Made by a program: the position numbers and the translations under genes | The notes under the pieces: model-generated | Databases searched by the model: none | What the model saw: the letters and a program-made list of their open reading frames with translations, nothing else | What the model was told of the DNA's origin: nothing | Assembly: GCA_028714035.1 (NCBI GenBank) | Contig: JAQTNA010000023.1 | Coordinates: 1 to 64,000 of the forward strand | Direction: 5' to 3' | DNA: 64,000 nt | From: Rhodocyclaceae bacterium | Lineage (GTDB): Bacteria > Pseudomonadota > Gammaproteobacteria > Burkholderiales > Rhodocyclaceae | Shown: in pieces, positions 27,684 through 36,426 of the stretch | Numbering within the stretch: the first letter of the stretch is position 1 | How the letters are laid out: every line of letters begins with the position of its first letter

Positions 27684-30600
27684 ATGATCCCCGCCCTCGT
27701 ACTCGCCACCGATCCCAAGGCCAGCGCTTCCCTGCCGGCGGCCCCCGTGGGCTGGGAGGTGGACAGCTACGCCCTGTCCGCTGTTGGGCGTGGCGCCGGC
27801 GAGAGCGAAATCCGCCTGGAAAACCTCCCGGAAGGCGCGGTCCTCGAACTCCTGCTGGAAAACGGCCAGCGCCTCCTGGTGCCGGCGGAGGATGCCGCGC
27901 GCTACCTGGGTGGCGCCGTGGGCCGGGACGAGGGTAGCGCGGGAGAAATCCGGGTCGGCGCCTCCCTGCGTTTCGGGGGCAGCCGGGTGCCGACGGGGGC
28001 GTCGAGGGACAAGTTCTCGGCCTGGGCGCTCAAGGCCCTGCGGGTGTACAAGACCGGCCCGGCGGGGATGACGGCACTGGCCTTGGCCGGCAGCTTCCAG
28101 GATCACGTGCTGGAACATCGCCTGGGGCTTTACCGTTGCGCCACCGACGAGTGGAAGCTGGAACCGGTCAGCAGATTGCCCCCAGGCGACGGCGCCATGC
28201 TCCTGTTCATTCACGGCACGGCGTCCTCCACCGAGGGCAGCTTCGCCGGTCTCTGGCAGAAGCAGAACCGGCGCGAAAAACTGGCCGAACTCTATGGCCC
28301 CAGGATTTACGGTTTCGAACACCGCTCCCTCACCGAGAGCCCGGTGGAGAACGCCCTGGCCCTGGTGAAACTGCTCCCCCAGGGCGCGCGGCTGCACCTG
28401 GTCAGCCATTCCCGCGGCGGCATGGTGGGCGAGCTGTTGTGCCGGGCCGGCCGGGCGCAAAATGACCCGATCAGCCAGGAGGAAATCAGTGACTTCCTGG
28501 CGCAGGCGCAAAGTATCGGCCACCGGGGCTGCGAGGCGGACGGCGCCCGGCTGAAGGCATTGAGCGACGAACTCAAGGAGCGGCAAATCAGCATCGAGCG
28601 CTTCGTGCGCGTGGCCTGCCCGGCTCGGGGCACCACCCTGGCGGCGGGGCGCCTGGATCGCTGGGCCAGCGCCATGCTCAACCTCCTGGGCAAGGGCGTG
28701 GACCTGGCGGCCTCGGCCGTGGGCGCCGGCGCCCCGGCAAGCCAGGCGTATGCCGTGGCGGAGCAGTTCCTCCTGGCAGTGGTGAAGGAGCGCACGGACG
28801 CGAGGATACTGCCGGGCCTGGAAGCCATGATGCCCGATTCCCCCCTGGTGGCCCTGTTGAACACCCCGAACGCGCAGGTCGCCGGAGAACTCCGTGTGAT
28901 CGCGGGCGACTTCGACGGCGGTGGACTGCTGGCCTGGCTGGGGGATTGCCTGTCTGAGGCCTATTACGGCAGCGAAACCGATCTGGTGGTGAATACGCCT
29001 TCCATGCACGGCGGAGTGGATCGCGTCGCCGGCATCTGGCGCAAGTTCGTCACCGGGCCGGATGTCACCCACTTCAGCTATTTCGAGCGCGACGAAAGCG
29101 CCGGTCCCCTGATGGACAGCCTGGCCGGGAAGTTGCCGACGGATGCCGGCTTCGAACCGATGGCCGGGCCGTCGCGGGAGACCATCGCCCGGGGTGGAAT
29201 CAAGCCCCTGCCGAAGGTGGATGCCCCCATCGTCTTCCTGCTGCCGGGCATCATGGGTTCCAACCTGGGCATAGGCCGGGACCGGATCTGGTTCGATCCT
29301 GCGGACCTGATCGCCGGCAAGATCGCCCGGCTGGACGTGGCGGACAACGGTCTGAGCGTCAATGCCGTGGTCACCGACGGCTGGCTGGACCGGTATTTCG
29401 AGGGGCTGTCCAGGCATCTGGCGCAAACCCACGAGGTTCGTCCCTTCGTCTATGACTGGCGGCTGTCCATCGCCCAGGCCGCCGAGGACTTCGGCAAGGC
29501 GCTGGATGATGCGCTGGCGGAGGCGGAAAAGCGCAAGCAGCCGGTGCGCATCGTCGCCCATAGCCTGGGTGGGCTGGTGGCCCGCCTCGCCCTGAAAGAT
29601 CGTTGGGACAGGTTCAAGGCGCTGTCCAACAGCCGCCTGCTGCAACTGGGTACGCCCAACCAGGGTTCCCATTCCATGGCCGCGGTGCTGCTGGGGCGCG
29701 ATCCCTTCGTCCAGACGATAGAACATTGGCTGGATTGGCGCCACGACATGAAGGAGTTCCTGGGCATCGTCAGCCGTTATCCCGGCGTGCTGGAACTCCT
29801 GCCCTGGCCCGGGGAGAACGGCAAGGCCACGGATGGCGTGGACTATTTCGACCCGGCCACGTGGCAGGGCTGGTTCCAGGGCGACAAGGAGGCGGACAGC
29901 CGCCACGGCTGGCAGGTGCCCGCCACCCTGGCGCTGGCCCGTGCCCGGGCATTGGCCGAGGACTTGAAGTCCGCGCCGGTGGACCCGGAGGTCTCCGTCT
30001 ATGTGGCCGGCAGCGCGGAAACGCCGGTGGCGATCCGCCTGGGGGATGGCACCCTGGAGATCGCCACCACCCCGGAGGGGGATGGCCGGGTACCCTGGGA
30101 GACCGGCATTCCGAAAGGCGTGCGCGCCTGGTACGTGGACGCGGCCCACGGCGACCTGGCCCGCGTCGAGGCGGCTTTTCCCGCCTACGTGGAACTGTTG
30201 CAGACGGGGCGCACCGGCAGTCTTCCCGAGCGTCCCGCCAGCCGGGGCGTGGCCACCCCCCTGTTCCGCCCCCGGCCGCGGACGGCGGTCGGTCTCTACC
30301 CGAGCGGGGACGAGGTCCTGGCCGCGGCCCTGGGTGCCCGCGTCCTACCGGCCCGTCAGGCCCGTCCGAGTTCCCGGGCGCGGGTCGAAGTGGTGCATGG
30401 CAGCCTGGCGGGGGCCGATACGCCGATCATGATCGGCACCTATGCGGGGGACTCCCTGCGGGGCAGCGCCGCCTTCCTGGATCGCCGGCTGGACGGGCGC
30501 CTGGGGCGTTGCCTGGATCTGGGCCGTTACCCGGATCGGCCGGGAGAAGTGGCGGTCATCATTCATCCGGATGCGAGACACAAGCCTGCCGGTGCCATCG

Positions 30601-33005
30601 TGGTGGGGCTGGGCGCCCTGGGGGTGCTCTCGCCCGGAGAACTGCGGGATACTCTGCAAGCGGGCTTGCTGGAATACGCCCGAATCATGATCGGATCTTC
30701 GAGCGTGGAGGAGGATCTGAAGCTGGAAGTGGCCACGTTGCTGGTGGGTTCCGGCTATGGGGGCGTGTCGGTGGAAAGCGGGGTGGTCGCCTTGTTCGAA
30801 GCCCTGCGGGCCACCAATCATCGCCTCAAGGCGAGCCGGACGGGCACCCGTGTGGCCGTTCTCCGGATCTTCGAGGCGGCGGAAGATCGAGCCGTGGCCG
30901 CCGCGTCCGTGGCCAGCCGGCTGGCCCTGGAGAGCCGCTACCGGGACGATATTCGGGCTCCCTGTGGTCTGACTGTGGGGGAGGGGGGCTACCGGCGCCT
31001 GACTCTGCCCACCGACGGGGACAATGGATGGCGCCGGGTAATGATCACCCGGCTGCCCGCCTCGGACGGCCTTGGCTTTACCCTGATTGGAGACCGGGCC
31101 AGGAACGAGATGAACCTGGAACCCAGCCAGCAGCAGGCGGTGGATGGGTTGATTGCCGACGCGACCGGCCTGGCGGAGGACCGGCCGGGCCTTTCCCGTG
31201 CGCTGTTCGAACTCCTGGTGCCCAATGCCTTCAAGGATGCCATGGGCCAGATGCGCGGCATCGTGCTGGGGGTGGACATGGCCGGCGCCGTCTATCCCTG
31301 GGAATTGATGCGCGACCCGGCGGAGCCGGACGAGCCGCCGCTGGCCGCCCGCATCGGCGTCGTGCGTCAGCTTGCCTCGCCCCGGGGCCGCCGGCAGGTA
31401 CCGATCGTGGCCGAACGCCGCGCGCTGGTCGTGGGCGATACCGCTTCGGGCTTCGCGGAACTGCTGGCGGCCCAGGCCGAGGGCGCCGCCGTTGCCCGGG
31501 TGCTCGCCGGTGGCGGCTACGAGGTGAATGCCCTCCGGCGGCCCGCCGCCGCGGAGGTGTTCGTGAACCTCTTCGATGGCCGCTACTCGGTGATCCATCT
31601 GGCCGGGCATGGCGTGGTGGGCTATGGCCCAAACCGCTACACGGGCATGGTGTTGGGCGACGGCAGTTTCCTGACTCCGGCCCAGGTGGAGAAACTGCGG
31701 CGCGTGCCGGAACTGGTGTTCCTCAACTGCTGCCACCTGGGCAGCATGAAGGAAGACGCGGAGCAGAACGTGGGTGAGGGCGGCTGGCCGCTTCTCTCCG
31801 CCAATCTGGCCAAGGCCTTCATAGAGATGGGATGCAAGGCCGTGGTGGCTGCCGGTTGGGCCGTGGATGACGCCGCCGCGAGGACCTTCGCCTCGCGATT
31901 CTATGAAGAAATGCTCGACGGGGAGTGCTTCGGCGAGGCGGTGCGCGCCGCCCGCGAAGACGCGTGGCGCAGCCATCGGGCCGTCAATACCTGGGGCGCC
32001 TACCAGGCCTACGGTGACGAACGCTACTGTTTCCCGGAAACCCAGCGGCGGCAGAGGCAGTTGCCGGATTATTGCTTCCAGGGGCAGTTGCTATCCGAGC
32101 TGGATGAAATCTCCAGCCGCATCAGCGGCGCATCGGACGGGGAAAGGGATTCGATCACACGGGAACTGGATATCCTGGAAGCCGCCGTTCGTGGCCGCTT
32201 CTTCCGTGATGCCGAGGTGCGGGAAAAGCTTGGCATCCTGTGGGCCGACCTGAAACAGTACGAGCGAGCCATCGCCCATTACAAGGCGGCGCTGGCGCAG
32301 GAGGATGCTCGTGTGACCCTGCGCGCCATGGAGCAACTGGCCAACCTGGAGGCTCGGCGCGGGGAGGAACTGGGGGGCGCGGCGGGGGAGAAGCTGGTTC
32401 AAAGCGGACAGGCGCGGCTGGAGCAACTGCTGGCGCTGGCGGCACCCACGGTGGAGCGGCTGTCCCTACTGGCGTCGGCCCGGAAAAGCCACATCAGGCT
32501 CTGCCCCCGGGCGTCCGCAAAGAAACTGGATGGTCTCATCCGGCAGATGAACGACGCTTACTGGCAAGCCGCCGAACTGTCCTTTCAGCGCAACGGGGAA
32601 TGGGACTACTACCCCTTGCTCAACGCCCTGGAGGGCATGTTCCTGCTGGCGGCCAGGGGTGACCGCAGCGCATTCGGGCAACGACAGGCCCGGTTGCCAG
32701 CTCTCCTGGACCAGGCACGGGTCAATGCCGACCGGCGCTTCGAGGTGGATCGCAGCTTCTTCCATGCCCTCGCTCCGGTGGAGTGCGAATTGGTGGCTGT
32801 CCTCTGGGCGGGCCTGGATGCGGGCGTGCCGCCCCCGGCGCACGATATGGCGGTTCGGGTAAAGGAAGTCATCGCCCGATTGGGCAGCCCGCGGGAGCAG
32901 AACTCGGTCACGGGGCAGTTACAGTTCCTCGCCGACCTTCTGCCTGCCGGTAGCCAGGCCCGGTGTACCCTGGAGATCCTGATCGAAGAGATCGGCCGGG
33001 CTTGA
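27684..33005 (+). CDS. Large CHAT-protease protein with two alpha/beta-hydrolase modules
   Basis: The product has 1773 residues. Residues 1-165 are unassigned. A first hydrolase follows, with HGT at 177 and a Ser243 nucleophile elbow in SHSRGG. A second hydrolase, LCAT/PGAP1-like, has LPGIMGSNLG near 521 and Ser627 in AHSLGGLVARL. A middle part (about 830-1180) contains a segment with VVGLGALGVLSPGEL and is unassigned. The CHAT domain starts near 1190 (YPWELM near 1203) with the caspase-like dyad His1309 in IHLAGHG and Cys1350 in LVFLNCCHLG. A helical TPR-like tail follows. ATG 27684 is preferred because AGGAG lies 8 bp upstream; GTG 27678 is also possible. No signal peptide is seen. It is a single-gene unit and its function is unknown. 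Confidence 0.85.
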   Translation: MIPALVLATDPKASASLPAAPVGWEVDSYALSAVGRGAGESEIRLENLPEGAVLELLLENGQRLLVPAEDAARYLGGAVGRDEGSAGEIRVGASLRFGGSRVPTGASRDKFSAWALKALRVYKTGPAGMTALALAGSFQDHVLEHRLGLYRCATDEWKLEPVSRLPPGDGAMLLFIHGTASSTEGSFAGLWQKQNRREKLAELYGPRIYGFEHRSLTESPVENALALVKLLPQGARLHLVSHSRGGMVGELLCRAGRAQNDPISQEEISDFLAQAQSIGHRGCEADGARLKALSDELKERQISIERFVRVACPARGTTLAAGRLDRWASAMLNLLGKGVDLAASAVGAGAPASQAYAVAEQFLLAVVKERTDARILPGLEAMMPDSPLVALLNTPNAQVAGELRVIAGDFDGGGLLAWLGDCLSEAYYGSETDLVVNTPSMHGGVDRVAGIWRKFVTGPDVTHFSYFERDESAGPLMDSLAGKLPTDAGFEPMAGPSRETIARGGIKPLPKVDAPIVFLLPGIMGSNLGIGRDRIWFDPADLIAGKIARLDVADNGLSVNAVVTDGWLDRYFEGLSRHLAQTHEVRPFVYDWRLSIAQAAEDFGKALDDALAEAEKRKQPVRIVAHSLGGLVARLALKDRWDRFKALSNSRLLQLGTPNQGSHSMAAVLLGRDPFVQTIEHWLDWRHDMKEFLGIVSRYPGVLELLPWPGENGKATDGVDYFDPATWQGWFQGDKEADSRHGWQVPATLALARARALAEDLKSAPVDPEVSVYVAGSAETPVAIRLGDGTLEIATTPEGDGRVPWETGIPKGVRAWYVDAAHGDLARVEAAFPAYVELLQTGRTGSLPERPASRGVATPLFRPRPRTAVGLYPSGDEVLAAALGARVLPARQARPSSRARVEVVHGSLAGADTPIMIGTYAGDSLRGSAAFLDRRLDGRLGRCLDLGRYPDRPGEVAVIIHPDARHKPAGAIVVGLGALGVLSPGELRDTLQAGLLEYARIMIGSSSVEEDLKLEVATLLVGSGYGGVSVESGVVALFEALRATNHRLKASRTGTRVAVLRIFEAAEDRAVAAASVASRLALESRYRDDIRAPCGLTVGEGGYRRLTLPTDGDNGWRRVMITRLPASDGLGFTLIGDRARNEMNLEPSQQQAVDGLIADATGLAEDRPGLSRALFELLVPNAFKDAMGQMRGIVLGVDMAGAVYPWELMRDPAEPDEPPLAARIGVVRQLASPRGRRQVPIVAERRALVVGDTASGFAELLAAQAEGAAVARVLAGGGYEVNALRRPAAAEVFVNLFDGRYSVIHLAGHGVVGYGPNRYTGMVLGDGSFLTPAQVEKLRRVPELVFLNCCHLGSMKEDAEQNVGEGGWPLLSANLAKAFIEMGCKAVVAAGWAVDDAAARTFASRFYEEMLDGECFGEAVRAAREDAWRSHRAVNTWGAYQAYGDERYCFPETQRRQRQLPDYCFQGQLLSELDEISSRISGASDGERDSITRELDILEAAVRGRFFRDAEVREKLGILWADLKQYERAIAHYKAALAQEDARVTLRAMEQLANLEARRGEELGGAAGEKLVQSGQARLEQLLALAAPTVERLSLLASARKSHIRLCPRASAKKLDGLIRQMNDAYWQAAELSFQRNGEWDYYPLLNALEGMFLLAARGDRSAFGQRQARLPALLDQARVNADRRFEVDRSFFHALAPVECELVAVLWAGLDAGVPPPAHDMAVRVKEVIARLGSPREQNSVTGQLQFLADLLPAGSQARCTLEILIEEIGRA

Positions 33006-33009
33006 AGGC

Positions 33010-33038
33010 CCTGGCCTGGCTTTACACGCCAGGCCAGG
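33010..33038 (+). terminator. Hairpin after the CHAT gene
   Basis: CCTGGCCTGG and CCAGGCCAGG form a perfect 10-bp stem with a 9-base loop 5 bp after the stop codon. No long T-run follows, so intrinsic termination may be partial. Confidence 0.6.
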
Positions 33039-33427
33039 TGTTTCTGCTCCATAGGGGTAATAGGGACGATTGTGGCATCGCAGCATGCCATTATTGGCGC
33101 AATAATTGCTGCATGTAAAATACAGCTTTACCCGCCCGGGCCATGCGGGCCGTCGACTTCTAAGGTTCTCCTCTGAGATATCGGCCTCGCCGTGGCCGCG
33201 ATAAGGCTGAATTCGGCAGCACATTTTCGGAAGTGTTGGCCGTGTTGTGCCATTGTTGGCACTCCGTGGCCCCGGTGCAGCATCCCCCCGGATATAAAGT
33301 GCTTTCCTTCCAGTGCCTTAGAGGTATTGGCCAGGCCTGGGCACGAATCTTGTTAGGACCGCCCTGACCCAGCGCAGGTTCCGGCCGCGACATGGATCTC
33401 ATCACTACAACAGGGAGGAGTCATCAA
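33039..33427 (+). other. Long intergenic region upstream of the octaheme cytochrome operon
   Basis: I see no gene in this 389-bp stretch. It should hold the promoter of the DUF302-cytochrome operon. It contains a perfect inverted repeat GTGCCA-ttgt-TGGCAC at 33247-33262, a candidate operator, and an isolated TATAAA at 33293-33298. A GGAGGAG ribosome site precedes the first ATG at 33428. No clear FNR box or sigma-54 element was found. Confidence 0.5.
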
Positions 33428-33976
33428 ATGTGGAAAATCCTGGCAGGCTTGGTGTTCGGTGTGGCGGTAGCCCTTTTCGGGGGCTATAGCTACTTCCCGA
33501 GCCTTATGTTCACGGAGCGGGTCAGCCCCTTCGGTGTGGAAGAGACGGTGGCGCGCATCCAGCAGAATATTCAGGCGTCCAACAAGGGCTGGACGCTTTC
33601 GGGTTTGCGCAATGCCGCCAAGCCCATCGAGAAGGATGGCGGCAATGTCCTGCCCGTGCTCATGATCGAGGCGTGCAGCACCCGTTATTCCGGTCCCATC
33701 CTCAAGGATGACACCCTGCGCTTCCTGTCCATTCTCATGCCCTGCAAGATCTCCGTGTACAAGAAGAGCGACGGCAAGGTGTATATCGGCACCATGAATG
33801 CTTCGCTGATCGGTGCCATGTTCGGCAGCAAGGTCGGCACCATCATGAAGGAAGTGGCCGAAGACCAGCAGTCCTTCCTGAAATTCGATCCGACGAAACC
33901 CGCTCCCAAGATGATCGAGGGTATGCCGGGTGGTGGTGGCGGTGGCGCGGGCGCCGGCAGCGCCGGCGGCTGCTGA
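33428..33976 (+). CDS. Membrane-anchored DUF302 protein
   Basis: The 182-residue protein has an N-terminal membrane anchor (LAGLVFGVAVALFGGYSYF, about residues 5-23) and a DUF302-like domain with GVEETVARIQQNIQASNKGW, an IEACS motif and MPCKISVYKK. It ends in a Gly/Ala-rich tail closing in GGC. DUF302 proteins are small redox- or metal-linked domains often found beside sulfur and cytochrome genes; a biochemical role is not established. ATG 33428 is supported by GGGAGGAG. It starts a three-gene operon with the octaheme cytochrome 28 bp downstream. Confidence 0.85.
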   Translation: MWKILAGLVFGVAVALFGGYSYFPSLMFTERVSPFGVEETVARIQQNIQASNKGWTLSGLRNAAKPIEKDGGNVLPVLMIEACSTRYSGPILKDDTLRFLSILMPCKISVYKKSDGKVYIGTMNASLIGAMFGSKVGTIMKEVAEDQQSFLKFDPTKPAPKMIEGMPGGGGGGAGAGSAGGC

Positions 33977-34004
33977 TTCTCCTATCTCTCTGAAAGGAGA
34001 CATC

Positions 34005-35738
34005 ATGCTTAAGAAAGCCAGAATCGCCCTGTTGGCGCTGGCGGCGGGTGCGGCCCTCACGGCCGTGGCCGCCACGGCCCCCTCGGTTGCCGCCACGGCC
34101 ACTGCGGCCAAGCCTGCGCCAGCCAGCCAATCCCCCGCGACGGTTCCCGCGGCCCCGGTTGCCGTCCCCGCGGCGGCGGCCCCCAACCCCGTGCCGCTCC
34201 TGGCCGAACGCTCGCCCGAGTACAAGAAACCGGGCAGCACGGCGGATCACGGCAAGTTCAAGGAACTGCAGAAGACCTTCAAGACCGGGCCCGATGTCAC
34301 CAAGGCTTGTCTGGCCTGCCATACGGAGGCCGGGCACCAGGTGCAGCACACCAAGCACTGGACCTGGGCCGTGGTCAATCCCCAGAACAAGCAGAACCTG
34401 GGCAAGAAGAACGTCATCAACAACTACTGCACCAGCCCGATTTCCAACGAGAAGGACTGCATGGCCTGCCATGCCGGTTACGGCTGGACGGACGGCCAGT
34501 TCGATTTCTCCAAGGAAGAGAACGTGGATTGCCTGATCTGCCACGACAGCACGGGTACCTACCGCAAGCTGCCGGGGGATGCCGGCCATCCGGTGTACGA
34601 GCGTCGGGAATTTCCGCCCGGTTCCGGAAAATTCGTTGAGGCGGCCGATCTGACCAAGATCGCCCAGAATGTGGGCAGGCCGAGCCGGCGTAATTGCGGC
34701 TCCTGCCACTTCTACGGCGCGGGCGGTGACGGTACCAAGCACGGCGACCTGGACAGTTCCCTGAACAAGCCGGGCAAGTATCTGGACGTGCACATGGATG
34801 CGGAAGGCCTCAACTTCAACTGCTCCACCTGCCATGCCACCAAGGGCCACCAGGTGGCCGGCAGCCGCTACCAGATGGACGCGGCCCTGAAGGGCGGGGT
34901 CCATACCCGCGGCAAGGCGGACGAGTCACCCGCTTCCTGCCAGTCCTGCCACGGCAACAAGCCCCACAAGTCCAAGCTTTCCCTTCTGAACGACCACACG
35001 GAAAAGCTGGCCTGCCAGACCTGTCACATCCCGGAATTCGCCCGGGATGCCATCGGCACGGAAATGAGTTGGGACTGGTCCACCGCCACGAAGACCATGG
35101 CGCCGGATGGCAAACCCATACTGGTCAAGGATAGCGCCGGTCGCCGCTCCTACGACTCCAAGAAGGGCAACTTCGTCTGGGACTCCTACGTCATTCCGCG
35201 CTACACCTGGTTCAACGGCAAGATGGATTACAAGACCCTGGGCGACAAGATTGATCCGTCCAAGGTCGTGGCGATCAATACGCCGGGCGGCACCGCCGGG
35301 GATCCGGATTCCCGCATCTGGCCGATGAAGGTGCATACCGGCAAGCAGGCCTATGACCCGGTGAACAAGACCCTGATCGTGACCCATACCGCGGGCGAGG
35401 ACGAGACCTCCCTGTGGCATAACTTTGACTGGAAGAAGGCCATCGGCACCGGTATGAAGGCCGCCAATCTGCCCTGGAGCGGTGAGTACGGCTTCGTCAG
35501 CACCGAGATGTGGTGGCCCATCACCCACATGGTGGCGCCGAAACAGGATGCCCTCTCCTGCGAACAGTGCCACAGCGACAACGGCCGGCTCAAGGGCATC
35601 ACCGGCGTCTACCTGCCTGGGCGGGATCACCATCGCATTCTTGATCTGATCGGTGGCACGATCTCACTGCTCGCCCTGTTGGGAGCTCTCATCCATGGCG
35701 GCCTGCGTTGCTGCTTCATCGGCCGGAAGGGGAAATGA
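34005..35738 (+). CDS. Octaheme c-type cytochrome of the tetrathionate reductase family
   Basis: The 577-residue protein has a signal peptide (ALLALAAGAALTAVAATA) and eight CxxCH haem sites: ACLACH, DCMACH, DCLICH, NCGSCH, NCSTCH, SCQSCH, ACQTCH and SCEQCH. A C-terminal hydrophobic segment (TISLLALLGALIHGG) can anchor it in the membrane. The haem number and spacing match the octaheme tetrathionate reductase (OTR) family, whose members reduce tetrathionate, nitrite or hydroxylamine in vitro. The physiological substrate here is open. All eight sites are CxxCH, with no CxxCK. ATG 34005 has an AAAGGAGA site. An Ala/Pro-rich linker follows the signal peptide. Confidence 0.92.
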   Translation: MLKKARIALLALAAGAALTAVAATAPSVAATATAAKPAPASQSPATVPAAPVAVPAAAAPNPVPLLAERSPEYKKPGSTADHGKFKELQKTFKTGPDVTKACLACHTEAGHQVQHTKHWTWAVVNPQNKQNLGKKNVINNYCTSPISNEKDCMACHAGYGWTDGQFDFSKEENVDCLICHDSTGTYRKLPGDAGHPVYERREFPPGSGKFVEAADLTKIAQNVGRPSRRNCGSCHFYGAGGDGTKHGDLDSSLNKPGKYLDVHMDAEGLNFNCSTCHATKGHQVAGSRYQMDAALKGGVHTRGKADESPASCQSCHGNKPHKSKLSLLNDHTEKLACQTCHIPEFARDAIGTEMSWDWSTATKTMAPDGKPILVKDSAGRRSYDSKKGNFVWDSYVIPRYTWFNGKMDYKTLGDKIDPSKVVAINTPGGTAGDPDSRIWPMKVHTGKQAYDPVNKTLIVTHTAGEDETSLWHNFDWKKAIGTGMKAANLPWSGEYGFVSTEMWWPITHMVAPKQDALSCEQCHSDNGRLKGITGVYLPGRDHHRILDLIGGTISLLALLGALIHGGLRCCFIGRKGK

Positions 35739-35739
35739 A

Positions 35740-36330
35740 ATGGCTGAAAGAATATTCATCTTCAAGCGTTTTGAGCGCTTCTGGCACTGGTCCCAGGCGG
35801 TCCTGATCATCTCCATGATGATCACCGGCTTCGAGATCCACGGTGTCTACAAGTTGTTGGGCTTTGGTCAGGCGGTCTCCTGGCACACCAGTGCCGCCTG
35901 GGCCCTGCTTACCATCTGGGCCTTTGCCATCGTCTGGCAGTTCACCACGGGAGAATGGAAGCAGTACCTGCCCACCGTGAAGAAGGTGGACGTGATGATC
36001 AAGTACTACGCCTGGGATATCTTCAGCGGTGCGCCTCATCCCTTCCACAAGAGCCTGGAGCACAAGCACAACCCGCTACAGCGCCTGGCCTACCTGGCCT
36101 TCCTGGCGTTCATGTCACCCATCGTCTGGATATCGGGTCTGCTCTACCTGTTCTATGCCCAGTGGCGCGAGCTGGGGCTGGATCGCTTCCTCTCCCTGGA
36201 GGACGTCGCCTCATTCCATGTGGTGGGTGCGTTTTTCGTGCTGTGGTTCCTGATCGCGCACGTCTATCTGGCCATCTCCGGCCCGAAGGAACACTTGCGC
36301 GCCATGATTACCGGCTGGGAAGAGGTGTAA
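35740..36330 (+). CDS. Cytochrome b561-type quinol-linked membrane subunit
   Basis: The 196-residue protein has four predicted membrane segments and histidines in or beside them (FERFWHWSQAVLIISMMITG, SWHTSAAWALLTIWAFAIVW, FHVVGAFFVLWFLIAHVYLA), as in thiosulfate-reductase or formate-dehydrogenase type cytochrome b. It starts 1 bp after the octaheme gene. The inferred role is electron exchange between the quinone pool and the octaheme cytochrome. A bidirectional-looking terminator follows. Confidence 0.88.
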   Translation: MAERIFIFKRFERFWHWSQAVLIISMMITGFEIHGVYKLLGFGQAVSWHTSAAWALLTIWAFAIVWQFTTGEWKQYLPTVKKVDVMIKYYAWDIFSGAPHPFHKSLEHKHNPLQRLAYLAFLAFMSPIVWISGLLYLFYAQWRELGLDRFLSLEDVASFHVVGAFFVLWFLIAHVYLAISGPKEHLRAMITGWEEV

Positions 36331-36373
36331 GAGCCCGCCGCATTCCGGCAATACCGAGTTTTCTCCTCGTTTC

Positions 36374-36399
36374 GGGCGGCCTTGGCCGCCCAATTTTTT
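36374..36399 (+). terminator. Intrinsic terminator of the cytochrome operon
   Basis: GGGCGGCC-TT-GGCCGCCC forms an 8-bp GC stem with a two-base centre, followed by AATTTTTTG. It lies between the convergent cytochrome operon and the REC-domain gene. Confidence 0.88.
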
Positions 36400-36426
36400 G
36401 CCGTTGCCGGACGGGGCCGGGTCGCC

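Noticed and set aside
25698-30149. A 1483-residue open frame on the minus strand
   Set aside because: It runs antisense through parC and the CHAT gene, both of which have strong motif support.
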